Notes: generated by a model from the sequence alone, not told the origin. Shown: positions 46,166-55,729, numbered from the stretch's first letter. The stretch is 64,000 bases of DNA from an uncultured Bacteroidales bacterium (GCA_902776835.1 CACYRK010000022.1:21707-85706), one strand, 5' to 3'. A program made the numbers and translations.

Positions 46166-46936
46166 TCATCGCACGCTTGTGCCTTTGTTGTAGTCGCCCA
46201 ACTGTGCGGCGTTGGTGATATACACCTGCTTCACGCCGTGGTCGATGGCGCTGAAAGCGTTGTCGAGTTTGTTGACAAACCAGTCCTTGATGATTCCCAT
46301 GTCGCGCATGGTCTTGTAGCGCGTGCGCCGCAGTTCGGGCACCACGCTGTCGGGGTCGTGCTCGTTGGTGAGCACGCCTTTTTTCTCGAAGCAGTACACC
46401 AAGGTGATGGTGTAGCGTGTGGCGAGCGCCTTGGCAATCTCGGCTGCCATGGCGTCGGTTTCGTTGAAGAGCATGTTACCCTTGCCGTCGTGTGTGAGCG
46501 GAGCGATTACGGGCACCATGCCGGCATCGAGCAACATCGACAGCAGTTTGGCATTCACATTGCGCACCTCGCCGGTTTGCCCCATGTCCACATCGTTGAG
46601 CGGACGCCGCAGGCTGGTGATGAGGTTACCGTCGGCGCCGGTGAGGCCGATGGCATTGACATTGCGGCCCTGCAGCAGGGTCACAAGTTGCTTGTTCACA
46701 AATCCGCCATATACCATGGCGAGCAACTTCATCGTGCTCTCGTCGACCACGGGGCGACCGTCGACATGCGCCGTGCGGATGCCCATCTTTTGGCCCACGT
46801 TGCCAGCCAGGTTGGCGCCGCTGTGGATAAGGATGCGGCGGCCCTTGATGGCGCTGAACTGCTTGATGAAGACCTTTAACGCGTCGGGGTTCTCAACGAT
46901 TTTTCCCGATACCTTGACGATGGTGAGTGTGTTCAT
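46166..46936 (-). CDS. argB: Acetylglutamate kinase (ArgB), with divergent glycine loops
   Basis: 256 residues, amino-acid kinase fold. Phosphorylates N-acetyl- (or N-succinyl-) glutamate in arginine synthesis. Family segments: MVYGGFVNKQLVTLLQ, NAIGLTGADGN, VPVIAPLTHDGKGNMLFNETDAMA is the C-terminal half (quoted in part: IAPLTHDGKGNMLFN). The first Gly-rich loop reads KVSGKI rather than KxGG, and the usual HGGG loop is IHSGANLAG. These changes sit at phosphate- and substrate-binding positions, so activity may be altered. The catalytic Lys near the N-terminus is kept. It is 10 bases after prfB. Confidence 0.9.
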   Translation of the reverse strand: MNTLTIVKVSGKIVENPDALKVFIKQFSAIKGRRILIHSGANLAGNVGQKMGIRTAHVDGRPVVDESTMKLLAMVYGGFVNKQLVTLLQGRNVNAIGLTGADGNLITSLRRPLNDVDMGQTGEVRNVNAKLLSMLLDAGMVPVIAPLTHDGKGNMLFNETDAMAAEIAKALATRYTITLVYCFEKKGVLTNEHDPDSVVPELRRTRYKTMRDMGIIKDWFVNKLDNAFSAIDHGVKQVYITNAAQLGDYNKGTSVR

Positions 46937-46946
46937 TGTGCTATCA

Positions 46947-48056
46947 TTAATCGTTGCTGAACTCCATCAGGTAGGCCTTGATGAACTCGTCGATATCGCC
47001 GTCCATCACGCCACCCACGTCGCTGGTCTGATAGTTGGTGCGGTGGTCCTTCACGCGGCGGTCGTCGAAGACGTAACTGCGTATTTGGCTACCCCACTCT
47101 ATCTTCTTCTTGCTGTCCTCGATTTTGCGCTGCTCTTCGCGGCGATGCTGCAACTCCTTGTTGTACAGAATCGACTTAAGGTTTCGCAGTGCGTTCTCGC
47201 GGTTCTTGGGCTGGTCGCGCGTCTCGGTGTTCTCGACCAGGATTTCCTCCTCCTCGCCAGTGTAGGGGTCGACATACTGGTAGCGCACGCGCACACCGCT
47301 CTCCACCTTGTTCACGTTCTGGCCGCCGGCACCGCCACTGCGGAAGGTGTCCCACGAGATGCGGGCCGGGTCGAGGGTAATCTCAATGGTGTCGTCGACC
47401 AGCGGTGTGACAAACACCGACGCGAACGACGTCATGCGCTTGCCCTGAGCGTTGTAGGGCGACACACGCACGAGGCGATGCACGCCGTTCTCGCTCTTGA
47501 GGTAGCCGTAGGCAAAGGCACCCTCGGCGCTGATGGTGACACTCTTGATGCCCGCCTCGTCGCCGTCGACCATATGCTCGATCGACGTCTTGTAGCCGTG
47601 GCGCTCGCACCAGCGCAGATACATGCGCATTAGCATTTGCGCCCAGTCCTGGCTCTCGGTGCCACCGGCTCCCGAGTTGATTTTTATGATGGCGTCCATC
47701 TTGTCCTCGTCGCGCCGCAGCATGTTACGCAACTCGAGTTTCTCGACCATGTCGAGGGCGTCGGCATACAGCGTGTCAAGGTCGCTCTCCTCGATAATGC
47801 CTTCTTTCACAAAGTCGAAACCGGTTGCTACCTCCTCGACGGCCTTATCGACATCGCTGCAACTGTTAATCCAGAAGCGCAGCGTCTTGATTTTGCGCAT
47901 CTGAGCCTCTGCGGCTTTCTGGTCGCTCCAGAAGTCGGGCACATGAGTGCGCAGTTCTTCCTCCTCGACCTCGATTTTCTTGTTCTCTATATCCAGATAT
48001 TTGCTGAGCGCGGCGGCTCGTTCTTGCAGTGCCTTGAGTTGTTCTTGAGTTATCAT
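46947..48056 (-). CDS. prfB: Peptide chain release factor 2 (no programmed frameshift)
   Basis: 369 residues, one continuous frame from MITQEQLKALQ; the in-frame TGA autoregulatory frameshift site of many prfB genes is absent. The GGQ motif is in SGGAGGQNVNKVES (peptide release). The stop-codon recognition tripeptide, SPF in E. coli, reads SPY (RVSPYNAQGKRMTSF). It ends at UGA/UAA recognition type 2 by overall similarity. It is 7 bases after the acyl-CoA ligase gene. Confidence 0.96.
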   Translation of the reverse strand: MITQEQLKALQERAAALSKYLDIENKKIEVEEEELRTHVPDFWSDQKAAEAQMRKIKTLRFWINSCSDVDKAVEEVATGFDFVKEGIIEESDLDTLYADALDMVEKLELRNMLRRDEDKMDAIIKINSGAGGTESQDWAQMLMRMYLRWCERHGYKTSIEHMVDGDEAGIKSVTISAEGAFAYGYLKSENGVHRLVRVSPYNAQGKRMTSFASVFVTPLVDDTIEITLDPARISWDTFRSGGAGGQNVNKVESGVRVRYQYVDPYTGEEEEILVENTETRDQPKNRENALRNLKSILYNKELQHRREEQRKIEDSKKKIEWGSQIRSYVFDDRRVKDHRTNYQTSDVGGVMDGDIDEFIKAYLMEFSND

Positions 48057-48063
48057 CTATTTA

Positions 48064-49911
48064 TTATGAGTTTTCGGTGTTTTCACTTTTCTTCTTGCGG
48101 AAGTCGGCGGCATACATGGCGTCGATGAGCCGTGCATAGCGCTTATTGATGACCGACCGCCTGATTTTCAGTGTGTTGGTAAGTTCGCCCGTCTCCATAG
48201 TGAAGGGTCGCGGCAGCAGCACGAAGCGCTTCACCTGCTCGTAACTGGCCATCGACTTCTGGTAGTCGTGAATGCGTGCCTCCACCATCTTGTGGATGTC
48301 GGGGTTGTTGACCAGTTCCTCAACCGACTCGTACTGGATTTTCTTCTTCTCGGCATAGGCCTTGAGTTCGTCGAAGTCGGGCACGATGAGTGCCGACACA
48401 TATTTTCGTCCGTCGCCGATGATGGCCACCTGCTCGATAAACTTGTCCTGTCCGAGTGCCGTTTCGAGCATCTGCGGCGCGATGTACTTGCCGTTGCTGG
48501 TCTTGTACAGGTCCTTGAGGCGCTCGGTGAGTATAATCTCGCCATTGTCGCTAATCTCGCCGCAGTCGCCGGTGTGGAACCATCCGTCGGTGTCGAGGGC
48601 CTGCGCGGTCTCCTCAGGCTTGTTGTAGTAGCCCTTCATCACCGTGGGGCCTTTGACCAGGATCTCGTTGTTTTCGCCGATTCGCACCATCACGCCAGGA
48701 ATTGGCGTACCCACCGAGCCAAGTTCCCAACCCACGTTGGTGAAGAACGACACCGAGGCGTTGGTCTCGCTCAGGCCGTAGCCAATCACGATGTTCACGC
48801 CCACAGCGTGGAGAAACTCGGTGATGTTGTCGCTGAGCATGGCTCCGGCGGTGGGGAAGAAGCGTCCGTTCTCGATGCCGATGGCTGCGCGCAGGCGCTT
48901 GAACACCTTGCTCTCGAAGTATTGGTACTGCTTCTCGATGAGCAGCGGTGGCTTCTTGCCCAGGCGCACATACTTCATGTTGCGAGCCTTGCCCACGGCG
49001 ATTGCGCGCTTGAAGAGCATACGCACCACGGGCTTGGCGGTGGCGATATTGTCGGTGATTGCGGTGTAGACCTTTTCCCAGAAACGCGGCACGCTGCACA
49101 TGCAGGTGGGCTGCACCTCTTTCACGGCTCGCTGGATTTCCTTGGGATTGTAGTTGATTGCCACGCGCACACCCTGCGTCAGGCAGAACATCGACCATCC
49201 AAGTTCGAAGATGTGGCTGAAAGGCAGGAAACTGAGCGAGACGTCGGTGTCGGGGTCGACATCGATGCGCGCGGCGTGGGCCTCCATGGCGGCTACGAAG
49301 TTGCTGTGCTGCAGCATCACGCCCTTGGGCTGTCCGGTGGTGCCCGAGGTGTAGATGAGATACATCAAGTCTTGCGGCGTGCTGCGCTGGCTGCGCTGCG
49401 CTATGGTGTCGCGGCCCTCGGCCTGGTGCTGGCGGCCTTGCTCGAGCAACTGCTGCCAGGTGATGACGCGCTCGTCGGCGCCAGCCACTTTCACGGCGGG
49501 GTCAAGCGTCACCACCAGGTTCAGCGTGTCGCACTCGTCGAGCAATTGCACGGCAATCTCGGTCTGGCGTTGGTCGCCAGCCAAGAGGATTGTGGCGCCA
49601 GAGTCGTTGATGATGTAAGCCGCCTCGTCGTGGCTGCTGGTGGCATAGATTGGCACCGGAATGGCGCGGTTGAAGAACGCGCCGAAGTGGGTGATGAAAA
49701 TCTCGGGGCAGTTCTGTGTGAAGACAGCCAGGCGGCCCTGCTCCTCGACGCCATAATGCAGAAATGCCGACGCCACAATGGCGGCACACTCGCTGAAGCG
49801 GTTCCACGACAGCGAGGTCCACTGTTGCGTGGTGTAGTCGCGGTAGCGCAAGGCCTCGCGGTCGCCATAGCGAGCGGCCTGCGCGGGAAGAAGTTCAACA
49901 AAACGGTTCAT
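48064..49911 (-). CDS. Long-chain acyl-CoA synthetase (AMP-forming)
   Basis: 615 residues. Activates fatty acids to acyl-CoA by way of acyl-AMP. AMP-binding motifs: YLIYTSGTTGQPKGVML (P-loop), GYGLSETNASVSF, DGWFHTGDCGE and the C-terminal hinge LKDLYKTSNGKYIAP with the catalytic Lys region. It is of the long-chain ACSL/FadD type found in Bacteroidales, without membrane helices. It is 37 bases after ctp and 7 before prfB. Confidence 0.95.
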   Translation of the reverse strand: MNRFVELLPAQAARYGDREALRYRDYTTQQWTSLSWNRFSECAAIVASAFLHYGVEEQGRLAVFTQNCPEIFITHFGAFFNRAIPVPIYATSSHDEAAYIINDSGATILLAGDQRQTEIAVQLLDECDTLNLVVTLDPAVKVAGADERVITWQQLLEQGRQHQAEGRDTIAQRSQRSTPQDLMYLIYTSGTTGQPKGVMLQHSNFVAAMEAHAARIDVDPDTDVSLSFLPFSHIFELGWSMFCLTQGVRVAINYNPKEIQRAVKEVQPTCMCSVPRFWEKVYTAITDNIATAKPVVRMLFKRAIAVGKARNMKYVRLGKKPPLLIEKQYQYFESKVFKRLRAAIGIENGRFFPTAGAMLSDNITEFLHAVGVNIVIGYGLSETNASVSFFTNVGWELGSVGTPIPGVMVRIGENNEILVKGPTVMKGYYNKPEETAQALDTDGWFHTGDCGEISDNGEIILTERLKDLYKTSNGKYIAPQMLETALGQDKFIEQVAIIGDGRKYVSALIVPDFDELKAYAEKKKIQYESVEELVNNPDIHKMVEARIHDYQKSMASYEQVKRFVLLPRPFTMETGELTNTLKIRRSVINKRYARLIDAMYAADFRKKKSENTENS

Positions 49912-49948
49912 ACGTAATTATATCTCGTTTTTGTTTTATGTGATGAAT

Positions 49949-51574
49949 TTACTTGTCGTTGCGGCCGTAGTCGGTGTTGCCCACGTGCAGGCAGCGCTGA
50001 TACTCAGTCGGGTCGTTGATAACGTTCAGCGCGGCATCCAGGTCGCGGTTGCGGTGGTTGATCACCTTGGTGTAAGCGCTGGGGTCGCTATAGATGTCAC
50101 GGGCGATGAGGCCCTTGATGACCATGCGCATGAGACTTTGGCTCGTGGCATATTGCTCGGGGTTGTGCTTCACCTTCTCGGCCTCGCCCATGGCGATAAA
50201 GCGCTGCATCTCCGACTCGCTGAGGTTGAAGAAGCGGTCGAAGTCCTCGACAGTGACAAAGCGAGTCTTAAGTTCATCGCGGTGCTGGTCGACGTATTCG
50301 ACGGCATATTGGTTAAAGACTCCCTTGGCCATCAAGTCGCGGTAGTAGACCGAGTACTCGGTGGTGTCGACCGGCACAAACACGTCGGGCAAGATGCCGC
50401 CACCGCCGTAGATGGGTCGCTTGTTCTTCAGCGTCGTGAAGCGCTGGCTCCTGTCGATGCGCACACTGTCGATGTTGTAGAGTTCACCATCCTTGACGCG
50501 GTCGTTGATGTCGTCCTCGTAGGCCTTCTTGTCGCCCTTGGTGTAGGGCTTCTGTATGCATCGTCCGCTGGGGGTGTAGTAGCGTGCCACGGTGAGGCGA
50601 ATCATCGAGCCGTCGTCGAAGCGGAACGGGCGTTGCACCAGACCCTTGCCAAAGGTGCGGCGGCCCACAATCACGCCGCGGTCCCAATCTTGCATGGCAC
50701 CGCTGAAAATCTCGCTTGCCGACGCCGAATACTGGTTGACAATCACCACCACGGGCATCGACGAATACTTGCCGTTGCCGCGTGCCGAGGCCTCGTTGCG
50801 CGGAGCATGCTCACCCTGGGTGTACACAATCATCTGGCCGCGGTCCAAGAACTCGTTGCACATGTCGACGGCAGCGTTCAGGAATCCGCCGCCATTGTCG
50901 CTGAGGTCGATAATCACCTGCTTCATGCCCTCGCCCACCAGTTTGTCCATGGCCTCGACCATCTCGTTGTGGGTCTTGGCGCCGAAGCGCGAGATGCGCA
51001 GGTAGCCGGTGCGCTCGTCGAGCATATAAGCGGCGTCGACGCTGTGCAGAGGTATCTTGTCGCGGGTGATGGTGAAATCGATAAGTTGCTTCGACGCACC
51101 GCGCTTGACCTGCACGTTCACCTTGGTGCCCTTCTTGCCACGCAGGCGACGCATGATGTCGCTGTTTTTCATCTTTTTCCCAGCAATGAGCGAGTCGTTG
51201 ACTGTGACGATGCGGTCGCCGGCCAGGATGCCCACGCGGTCGCTGGGCCCGCCAGGCACCGTCTGGATGACGTAGAGCGTGTCTTGCTTCATGTTGAACG
51301 TGATGCCGATGCCCTCAAACTCGCCCTGAAGCGGTGCCTCGAGTTCGCGCGTCTCCTTGGCGTCGGTGTACGAACTGTGAGGGTCCAGGCTCTCGAGCAT
51401 GCCACGGATGGCACCCTCCACGAGTTTATCGTCGTTAACAGTGTCGACATACATGTTGCTGATGAAATACTCGGCATTCATCAACTTGGTCATCGCCGCG
51501 CTGGGACGGCGTTGTGCACTGGCAAGCAGCGCCACGCCCACGATGAGCAGTAAAGCAATTCTTATATTCTTCAT
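49949..51574 (-). CDS. C-terminal processing peptidase, S41 family, with PDZ domain
   Basis: 541 residues with a signal peptide (about 1-20). The PDZ domain is at about 85-170 (GEFEGIGITFNM, VGILAGDRIVTVND). The S41 peptidase domain follows, with the catalytic Ser in NQYSASASEIFSGAM and Lys in RRTFGKGLVQ. It is a periplasmic protease of the CtpA/Prc type. A C-terminal helical extension (about 400-541) is typical of the Bacteroidetes version. First gene of the run ending in asd. Confidence 0.96.
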   Translation of the reverse strand: MKNIRIALLLIVGVALLASAQRRPSAAMTKLMNAEYFISNMYVDTVNDDKLVEGAIRGMLESLDPHSSYTDAKETRELEAPLQGEFEGIGITFNMKQDTLYVIQTVPGGPSDRVGILAGDRIVTVNDSLIAGKKMKNSDIMRRLRGKKGTKVNVQVKRGASKQLIDFTITRDKIPLHSVDAAYMLDERTGYLRISRFGAKTHNEMVEAMDKLVGEGMKQVIIDLSDNGGGFLNAAVDMCNEFLDRGQMIVYTQGEHAPRNEASARGNGKYSSMPVVVIVNQYSASASEIFSGAMQDWDRGVIVGRRTFGKGLVQRPFRFDDGSMIRLTVARYYTPSGRCIQKPYTKGDKKAYEDDINDRVKDGELYNIDSVRIDRSQRFTTLKNKRPIYGGGGILPDVFVPVDTTEYSVYYRDLMAKGVFNQYAVEYVDQHRDELKTRFVTVEDFDRFFNLSESEMQRFIAMGEAEKVKHNPEQYATSQSLMRMVIKGLIARDIYSDPSAYTKVINHRNRDLDAALNVINDPTEYQRCLHVGNTDYGRNDK

Positions 51575-52019
51575 TTCTTAGCGTTATATTCTACGTTGAT
51601 GTGTATTCAAAATCTATTTTTCTCTCTGAGTGTCAGGAAACTAATGCCAATCTTGCTCCCCAGGCCACCTTAGAGCCCAACCGGCGTGCAAGTCACGCAA
51701 AATTTCCAAACTACAAAATTACTGTTTTTTTCCCAATCACCACCCATTTCGCTCCAAGTTTTTCACCCGGCTCCTTTTCTCATGCTTAACATTAACGTCT
51801 TCACCCGCCCGTATGTTCAATTGTGTGAATGCTATCGGTGAAAATTTCAACGAAACGGCAATATGTTATAACGTAATTTTTGTTGATTTTTGCTATAGTT
51901 CTTAATTTTGCCGTGGAATAATATAAGCCATTGCGTGATTTATATTGTTTCGTGCCGCGTTTCGGTCATTCAATGGCGGCAACGAGGCTCATAACTTATT
52001 AATTTTAAACGTTTTATTT
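51575..52019. other. Divergent intergenic region, 445 bases
   Basis: Between ctp (-) and a secreted protein gene (+). It holds the plus-strand promoter at 51879-51910 and, on the minus strand, a -7-like TAATTTTG at 51714-51721 without a convincing -33 box. No reading frame in it is protein-like. Confidence 0.6.
51879..51910 (+). promoter_or_regulatory. Promoter of the Ig-domain secreted protein gene
   Basis: TTTG (51879-51882), 20-base spacer, TAATTTTG (51903-51910). The leader to the ATG at 52020 is about 100 bases. Confidence 0.75.
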
Positions 52020-53561
52020 ATGAAAAAATTTATCTTCATTCTTGTTGCTGCACTCGCTGCAGTATCGCTGAACGCCGCTGGCAATGCGATGGCCGACCGT
52101 CTGGCTAATGCCACCCCGATGCCGATGACCAATTTCCAGAAGGCCACACCAGAGTTGTACCAAAAATTCCTTAACCGCCACAAAGCCGCTCCACGCAAGG
52201 TCGAGCAGACCACGCTTTACACGGGTTATGCATGGGAATCGGCCGAGTGCAACAGCCGTAGCGAGACCTACGACATCTCAGCCGGCACAGCCATCAACCT
52301 GCCGGTAATTATCAGCGCCGGCCCCGGAACCGACAGCGTCCTGATCACAGGCATGGAGCCGTACTTCCCCCTGCAGGGAAAGTTCTATGCTGATTACGAT
52401 CAAATTGAGATTCCCAATGGCCAAGTGGTGTACACCCACAGCACTTATGGCGACTGCGGTCTTAACAGTTCGTTCTATTTCGAGGGCGACGAGGAAGATG
52501 AAGCCGGCTGGTACACCTACGGCGCTGCCTGGGGTGAGGTGCTGGACGACGGCTCAATCTCGTTCGAAGACCAGTATCTTAGCATGTCGATTCTTTCGGG
52601 AACCTATGCTGGCTACCGCTTGGGCAACTTTATCTATGGTGGCACGCTCACGCCCGACAACACCGTGGGTCGCATGGAAATTGTCGACCTCAACGCCGAC
52701 AACTTTAGCAGCCCCGATGTTCCCACTTCGACTATCCCCGTGACCCTGAATCAAGATGGCGCCGTGGTGACCGTGGGCAACTTTGGCAAATGGGGCACTG
52801 TGGATGTGAACCTGCTTGCTGACAGGACTCTGGCAATCCCCTCGCAACTCATTTATAAAGGTGGCAGCACCTATGGCGACTTCTACACCCGCGCTGCTGA
52901 CTATACAGTAGAAGGTGCTTCGGCTCTGACCGATTATCTGCTCGAGGACCCCGTCATCTACGGCGAGGCAACTCCTCAGACCCTGGTGCTGAACAGTTTC
53001 ATGTATTACTCGACTAACAAATACTACACCGGCGAGTTTATCTACACTGCTACCATCTACAACGAAGGTGAGCCGTTCCTGTTCCCGCCGCAAAGCCTCG
53101 AAATCACTGCCGACGGCTTCGAGGATCTCAGCAACATCGAGGTGAACCCGACCGAGACGGTACAATTGCACGCCGTCGTGCTGCCGGAAGGCTCGCTCGA
53201 AGGTGTTGAGTGGAGTTCGAGCGACGAGACGCTGGCCACTGTCGACGAGAACGGTCTGGTGACCATCCTCGAGGACAACAACAATGGCAACCAAATTCGC
53301 CGTCGTGAGGGCGCCGACGATGTTACTACGGTAATCATCAACGCTGTCTCGACCACCAACCCAGACGCTGCCGCCGAGGTTGAAATCAAGATCCTCAAGA
53401 CTGTCACCGGTGTTGCCGACCTGAACGCTGGCAAGGCCATCCAGGCTGTGAAGTACTACAACGCTGCTGGCATCGAGAGCAACATGCCGTTCGACGGCCT
53501 GAACATCGTGATAAGCACTTACACCGATGGCACCCGCAGCATCGTGAAGATTGTGAAGTAA
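52020..53561 (+). CDS. Secreted protein with bacterial Ig-like domain and type IX sorting-like tail
   Basis: 513 residues from the ATG giving MKKFIFILVAALAAVSLNA, a signal peptide to about residue 20; a longer ORF upstream starts in the promoter leader. The large central region (about 60-345) is beta-rich and not assigned. A Big_2-type Ig fold follows (about 370-450: VEWSSSDETLATVDENG). The last 35 residues (AVKYYNAAGIES, then GLNIVISTYTDGTRSIVK) resemble Bacteroidales type IX secretion C-terminal domains in which YY..G.....GLNI is typical. Surface or secreted location is likely; function unknown. Confidence 0.8.
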   Translation: MKKFIFILVAALAAVSLNAAGNAMADRLANATPMPMTNFQKATPELYQKFLNRHKAAPRKVEQTTLYTGYAWESAECNSRSETYDISAGTAINLPVIISAGPGTDSVLITGMEPYFPLQGKFYADYDQIEIPNGQVVYTHSTYGDCGLNSSFYFEGDEEDEAGWYTYGAAWGEVLDDGSISFEDQYLSMSILSGTYAGYRLGNFIYGGTLTPDNTVGRMEIVDLNADNFSSPDVPTSTIPVTLNQDGAVVTVGNFGKWGTVDVNLLADRTLAIPSQLIYKGGSTYGDFYTRAADYTVEGASALTDYLLEDPVIYGEATPQTLVLNSFMYYSTNKYYTGEFIYTATIYNEGEPFLFPPQSLEITADGFEDLSNIEVNPTETVQLHAVVLPEGSLEGVEWSSSDETLATVDENGLVTILEDNNNGNQIRRREGADDVTTVIINAVSTTNPDAAAEVEIKILKTVTGVADLNAGKAIQAVKYYNAAGIESNMPFDGLNIVISTYTDGTRSIVKIVK

Positions 53562-53587
53562 CACACACTTTCACCCACATAACAAAA

Positions 53588-53619
53588 TAGCGCAGGCATC
53601 AGTGCCCGCGCTATTTTTT
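53588..53619 (+). terminator. Terminator of the Ig-domain protein gene
   Basis: 9-bp stem with one mismatch (arms 53589-53597 and 53604-53612), 6-base loop, then A and seven T residues. Confidence 0.85.
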
Positions 53620-53657
53620 TGATGCATACCGTCGTCGGCGACGTAGGTCTCAAGCAG

Positions 53658-53807
53658 TCAAGAGTCGTGCTGCTTGCGGTGGCGGCATTTCTTGCCTTGC
53701 CCGCATCCGCAGTCGATGCGCCCGGTGCGCAGTGTGCGCACGAGCCGCCACAGCACCCATATGAGTGCCAGAGCGACGATAGCCAGTGCGATAAAAGTTT
53801 GTGTCAT
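53658..53807 (-). CDS. Small Cys-rich single-pass membrane protein
   Basis: 49 residues: one N-terminal membrane helix (about 4-23) followed by a basic tail with three Cys (DCGCGQGKKCRHRK). The pattern matches the FeoB-associated Cys-rich membrane protein family, although no feoA or feoB is near. The longer frame upstream of this ATG is not protein-like. A -7-like TAAATTTG lies at 53834-53841 on this strand. It is transcribed toward the end of the neighbouring plus-strand gene. Confidence 0.7.
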   Translation of the reverse strand: MTQTFIALAIVALALIWVLWRLVRTLRTGRIDCGCGQGKKCRHRKQHDS

Positions 53808-54040
53808 AACAGAACGTTTTACAATTTTGAGCACAAATTTAGCGATTATTTTCCAAACAACCCCCAACACCCCACATTTTTCAACCGCAGGCCCAAAACC
53901 GACGATAAAAGGGACTTTTTTTGAGGGGAATGAGCAGTCAACCGCGGGGGTGGACAAGTGGCTGAGTGTTCGAGCGTTAGTGTGACTGCGTGGATAAAAT
54001 AAGGCGATTAGATGATTATTGGGGTGGTCTGTTGAAAACA

Positions 54041-54072
54041 TTTGCTACAGGGGTTGATCAAGACTAATTTTG
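54041..54072 (+). promoter_or_regulatory. Promoter of the duplicated-domain secreted protein gene
   Basis: TTTG (54041-54044), 20-base spacer, TAATTTTG (54065-54072), about 38 bases before the ATG. Confidence 0.8.
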
Positions 54073-54110
54073 CGAAGACAAAATCAATCATTTTTTTAAA
54101 ACAACAACTT

Positions 54111-55706
54111 ATGAGAAAATTTTCACTCTTGCTCACCTTGGCCATCCTGGCGATGACCATTAATGCAACACCAATCAACAAGTTACAACCGCTTCACAAG
54201 CACAGTGCCACAGAGTTGGCTGGCCAGAGCCGCACAACGATTGCCGCTCCGCACATCGACCTCCAGGCATCCACCCGTGCGATGTCTCCCCAGAAGGCCG
54301 AAGGCACCGTGGTCACCCCGCCGGCCGGCATGGAGACCGAGAAGTATCGCCTTAACGGCTACATCTACGACGGCTCGTCGTGGGAGGCCGTGAGCCGCCC
54401 AATCATGCTGGGCTGGGACGGCCAGAACGTGTACGTGCAGGGCTTTAGCGTGCTTCTGCCCGAGGCATGGATTATGGGCACCTACGACGAGGAGCAGGGC
54501 ACGGTAACTTTCGGGCAACAGTACTTTGGCCGCAACCAGAATTACGACAGTTACTTCTTCCCGGTGACTCCCGTGAGCGACACTGAATCGGCACCGATTT
54601 CCGCCGTGTTTAATTACAATGAGAACGCGCGCACGTTTGTGCTCTCGCAAGAGATTGTGTGCTACATCATCGAGAATTCCAGCGACAGCCAGTTGCTGTG
54701 GTACTATCAGTACGACAGCCAGATGAACATGGTGCCCGACGGCGACACCGTTGAGGTGCCCGAAGACCTTGAGACCGAGGAGTATGTCCTCACTGGCACA
54801 TACATGGGCTATAAGGACAACAGTTGGTTCGAGGGCGACCCGCTGCTGGGCAGCGCCCGTGTGGGCTACGACGGCGACGACATCTACATTCAGGGCTTGT
54901 GCTCTTACCTGCCGCAGGCATGGGTCAAGGGTCACCGCCAGGGCGACGACTACGTGATTGACAACGGTCAATACTTCGGCGTGTTTATCTATCAGGGCGA
55001 GGCCTTCCCGCTGTACTTCATGGGTTGCGGCCCCAACGACGACAATGTGGCCGACTTTGTGCTCACCCCGAATGCCGAGACCGGCGAACTGGTGGCCCAG
55101 TCATGGTATGCCATCTGCGACAACGACGAGGTCTTGGCATGGTACGACATACTGGGCAACGTGGTGCTCACACACATCCTCGACGAGGCTGCCACACCGG
55201 CCGACCCCAGCGTGCTCTACTTTGAGTATGCCGCCGAGGAGGGCTTTGGCTATCTGATGCTCGATGTGCCCGCCACCGATGTCGACGGCAACCCGCTGCT
55301 CACCAGCAAACTGGGCTACAAACTCTTTATCGACTGTGGCAACGGCGCCGAGCCTTACATCTTTGCTGCCGACAACTACGGGTTTGACGAAGACATGACC
55401 GTAATCGAATATAACCGCGAAGACGAGATGAACTTCATGAAGGGCGGCCAGTTGGTGGTGGTTTACAATATTCCCGACAACGCTGAGCGCATAGGCGTGC
55501 AGAGCGTCTACACCGGCGGTGGCGAGACCAACGAGAGCGCCATCACCTGGTACGATCTGACCGACACTGGCGTGACCAGCATCGCTGCCGACGACACGCG
55601 CTCGCTGCCCCTCTACGACCTGATGGGCCGCCGCGTTAACGCCGACAACCTGCGTCCGGGCCTCTACATCCGCCAGGACGGCAAAAAAATCATGGTAATC
55701 AAATAA
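54111..55706 (+). CDS. Secreted protein with internally duplicated domain and type IX sorting-like tail
   Basis: 531 residues from the ATG giving MRKFSLLLTLAIL, a signal peptide to about residue 19. Two similar blocks of about 125 residues occur at about 74-200 and 219-345. METEKYRLNGYIY matches LETEEYVLTGTYM, and GWDGQNVYVQGFSVLLPEAW matches GYDGDDIYIQGLCSYLPQAW. A third beta-rich region follows (about 355-490). The last 30 residues (LYDLMGRRVNADNLRPGLYI, then GKKIMVIK) are a canonical type A sorting tail. No known family is recognised for the repeat. With the preceding gene it looks like a pair of surface proteins. Confidence 0.82.
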   Translation: MRKFSLLLTLAILAMTINATPINKLQPLHKHSATELAGQSRTTIAAPHIDLQASTRAMSPQKAEGTVVTPPAGMETEKYRLNGYIYDGSSWEAVSRPIMLGWDGQNVYVQGFSVLLPEAWIMGTYDEEQGTVTFGQQYFGRNQNYDSYFFPVTPVSDTESAPISAVFNYNENARTFVLSQEIVCYIIENSSDSQLLWYYQYDSQMNMVPDGDTVEVPEDLETEEYVLTGTYMGYKDNSWFEGDPLLGSARVGYDGDDIYIQGLCSYLPQAWVKGHRQGDDYVIDNGQYFGVFIYQGEAFPLYFMGCGPNDDNVADFVLTPNAETGELVAQSWYAICDNDEVLAWYDILGNVVLTHILDEAATPADPSVLYFEYAAEEGFGYLMLDVPATDVDGNPLLTSKLGYKLFIDCGNGAEPYIFAADNYGFDEDMTVIEYNREDEMNFMKGGQLVVVYNIPDNAERIGVQSVYTGGGETNESAITWYDLTDTGVTSIAADDTRSLPLYDLMGRRVNADNLRPGLYIRQDGKKIMVIK

Positions 55707-55729
55707 TGCACACTGCATTATGCACAACA

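Noticed and set aside
46947..48056. Programmed frameshift in prfB
   Set aside because: The frame is continuous from the first Met and no in-frame TGA near codon 25 exists.
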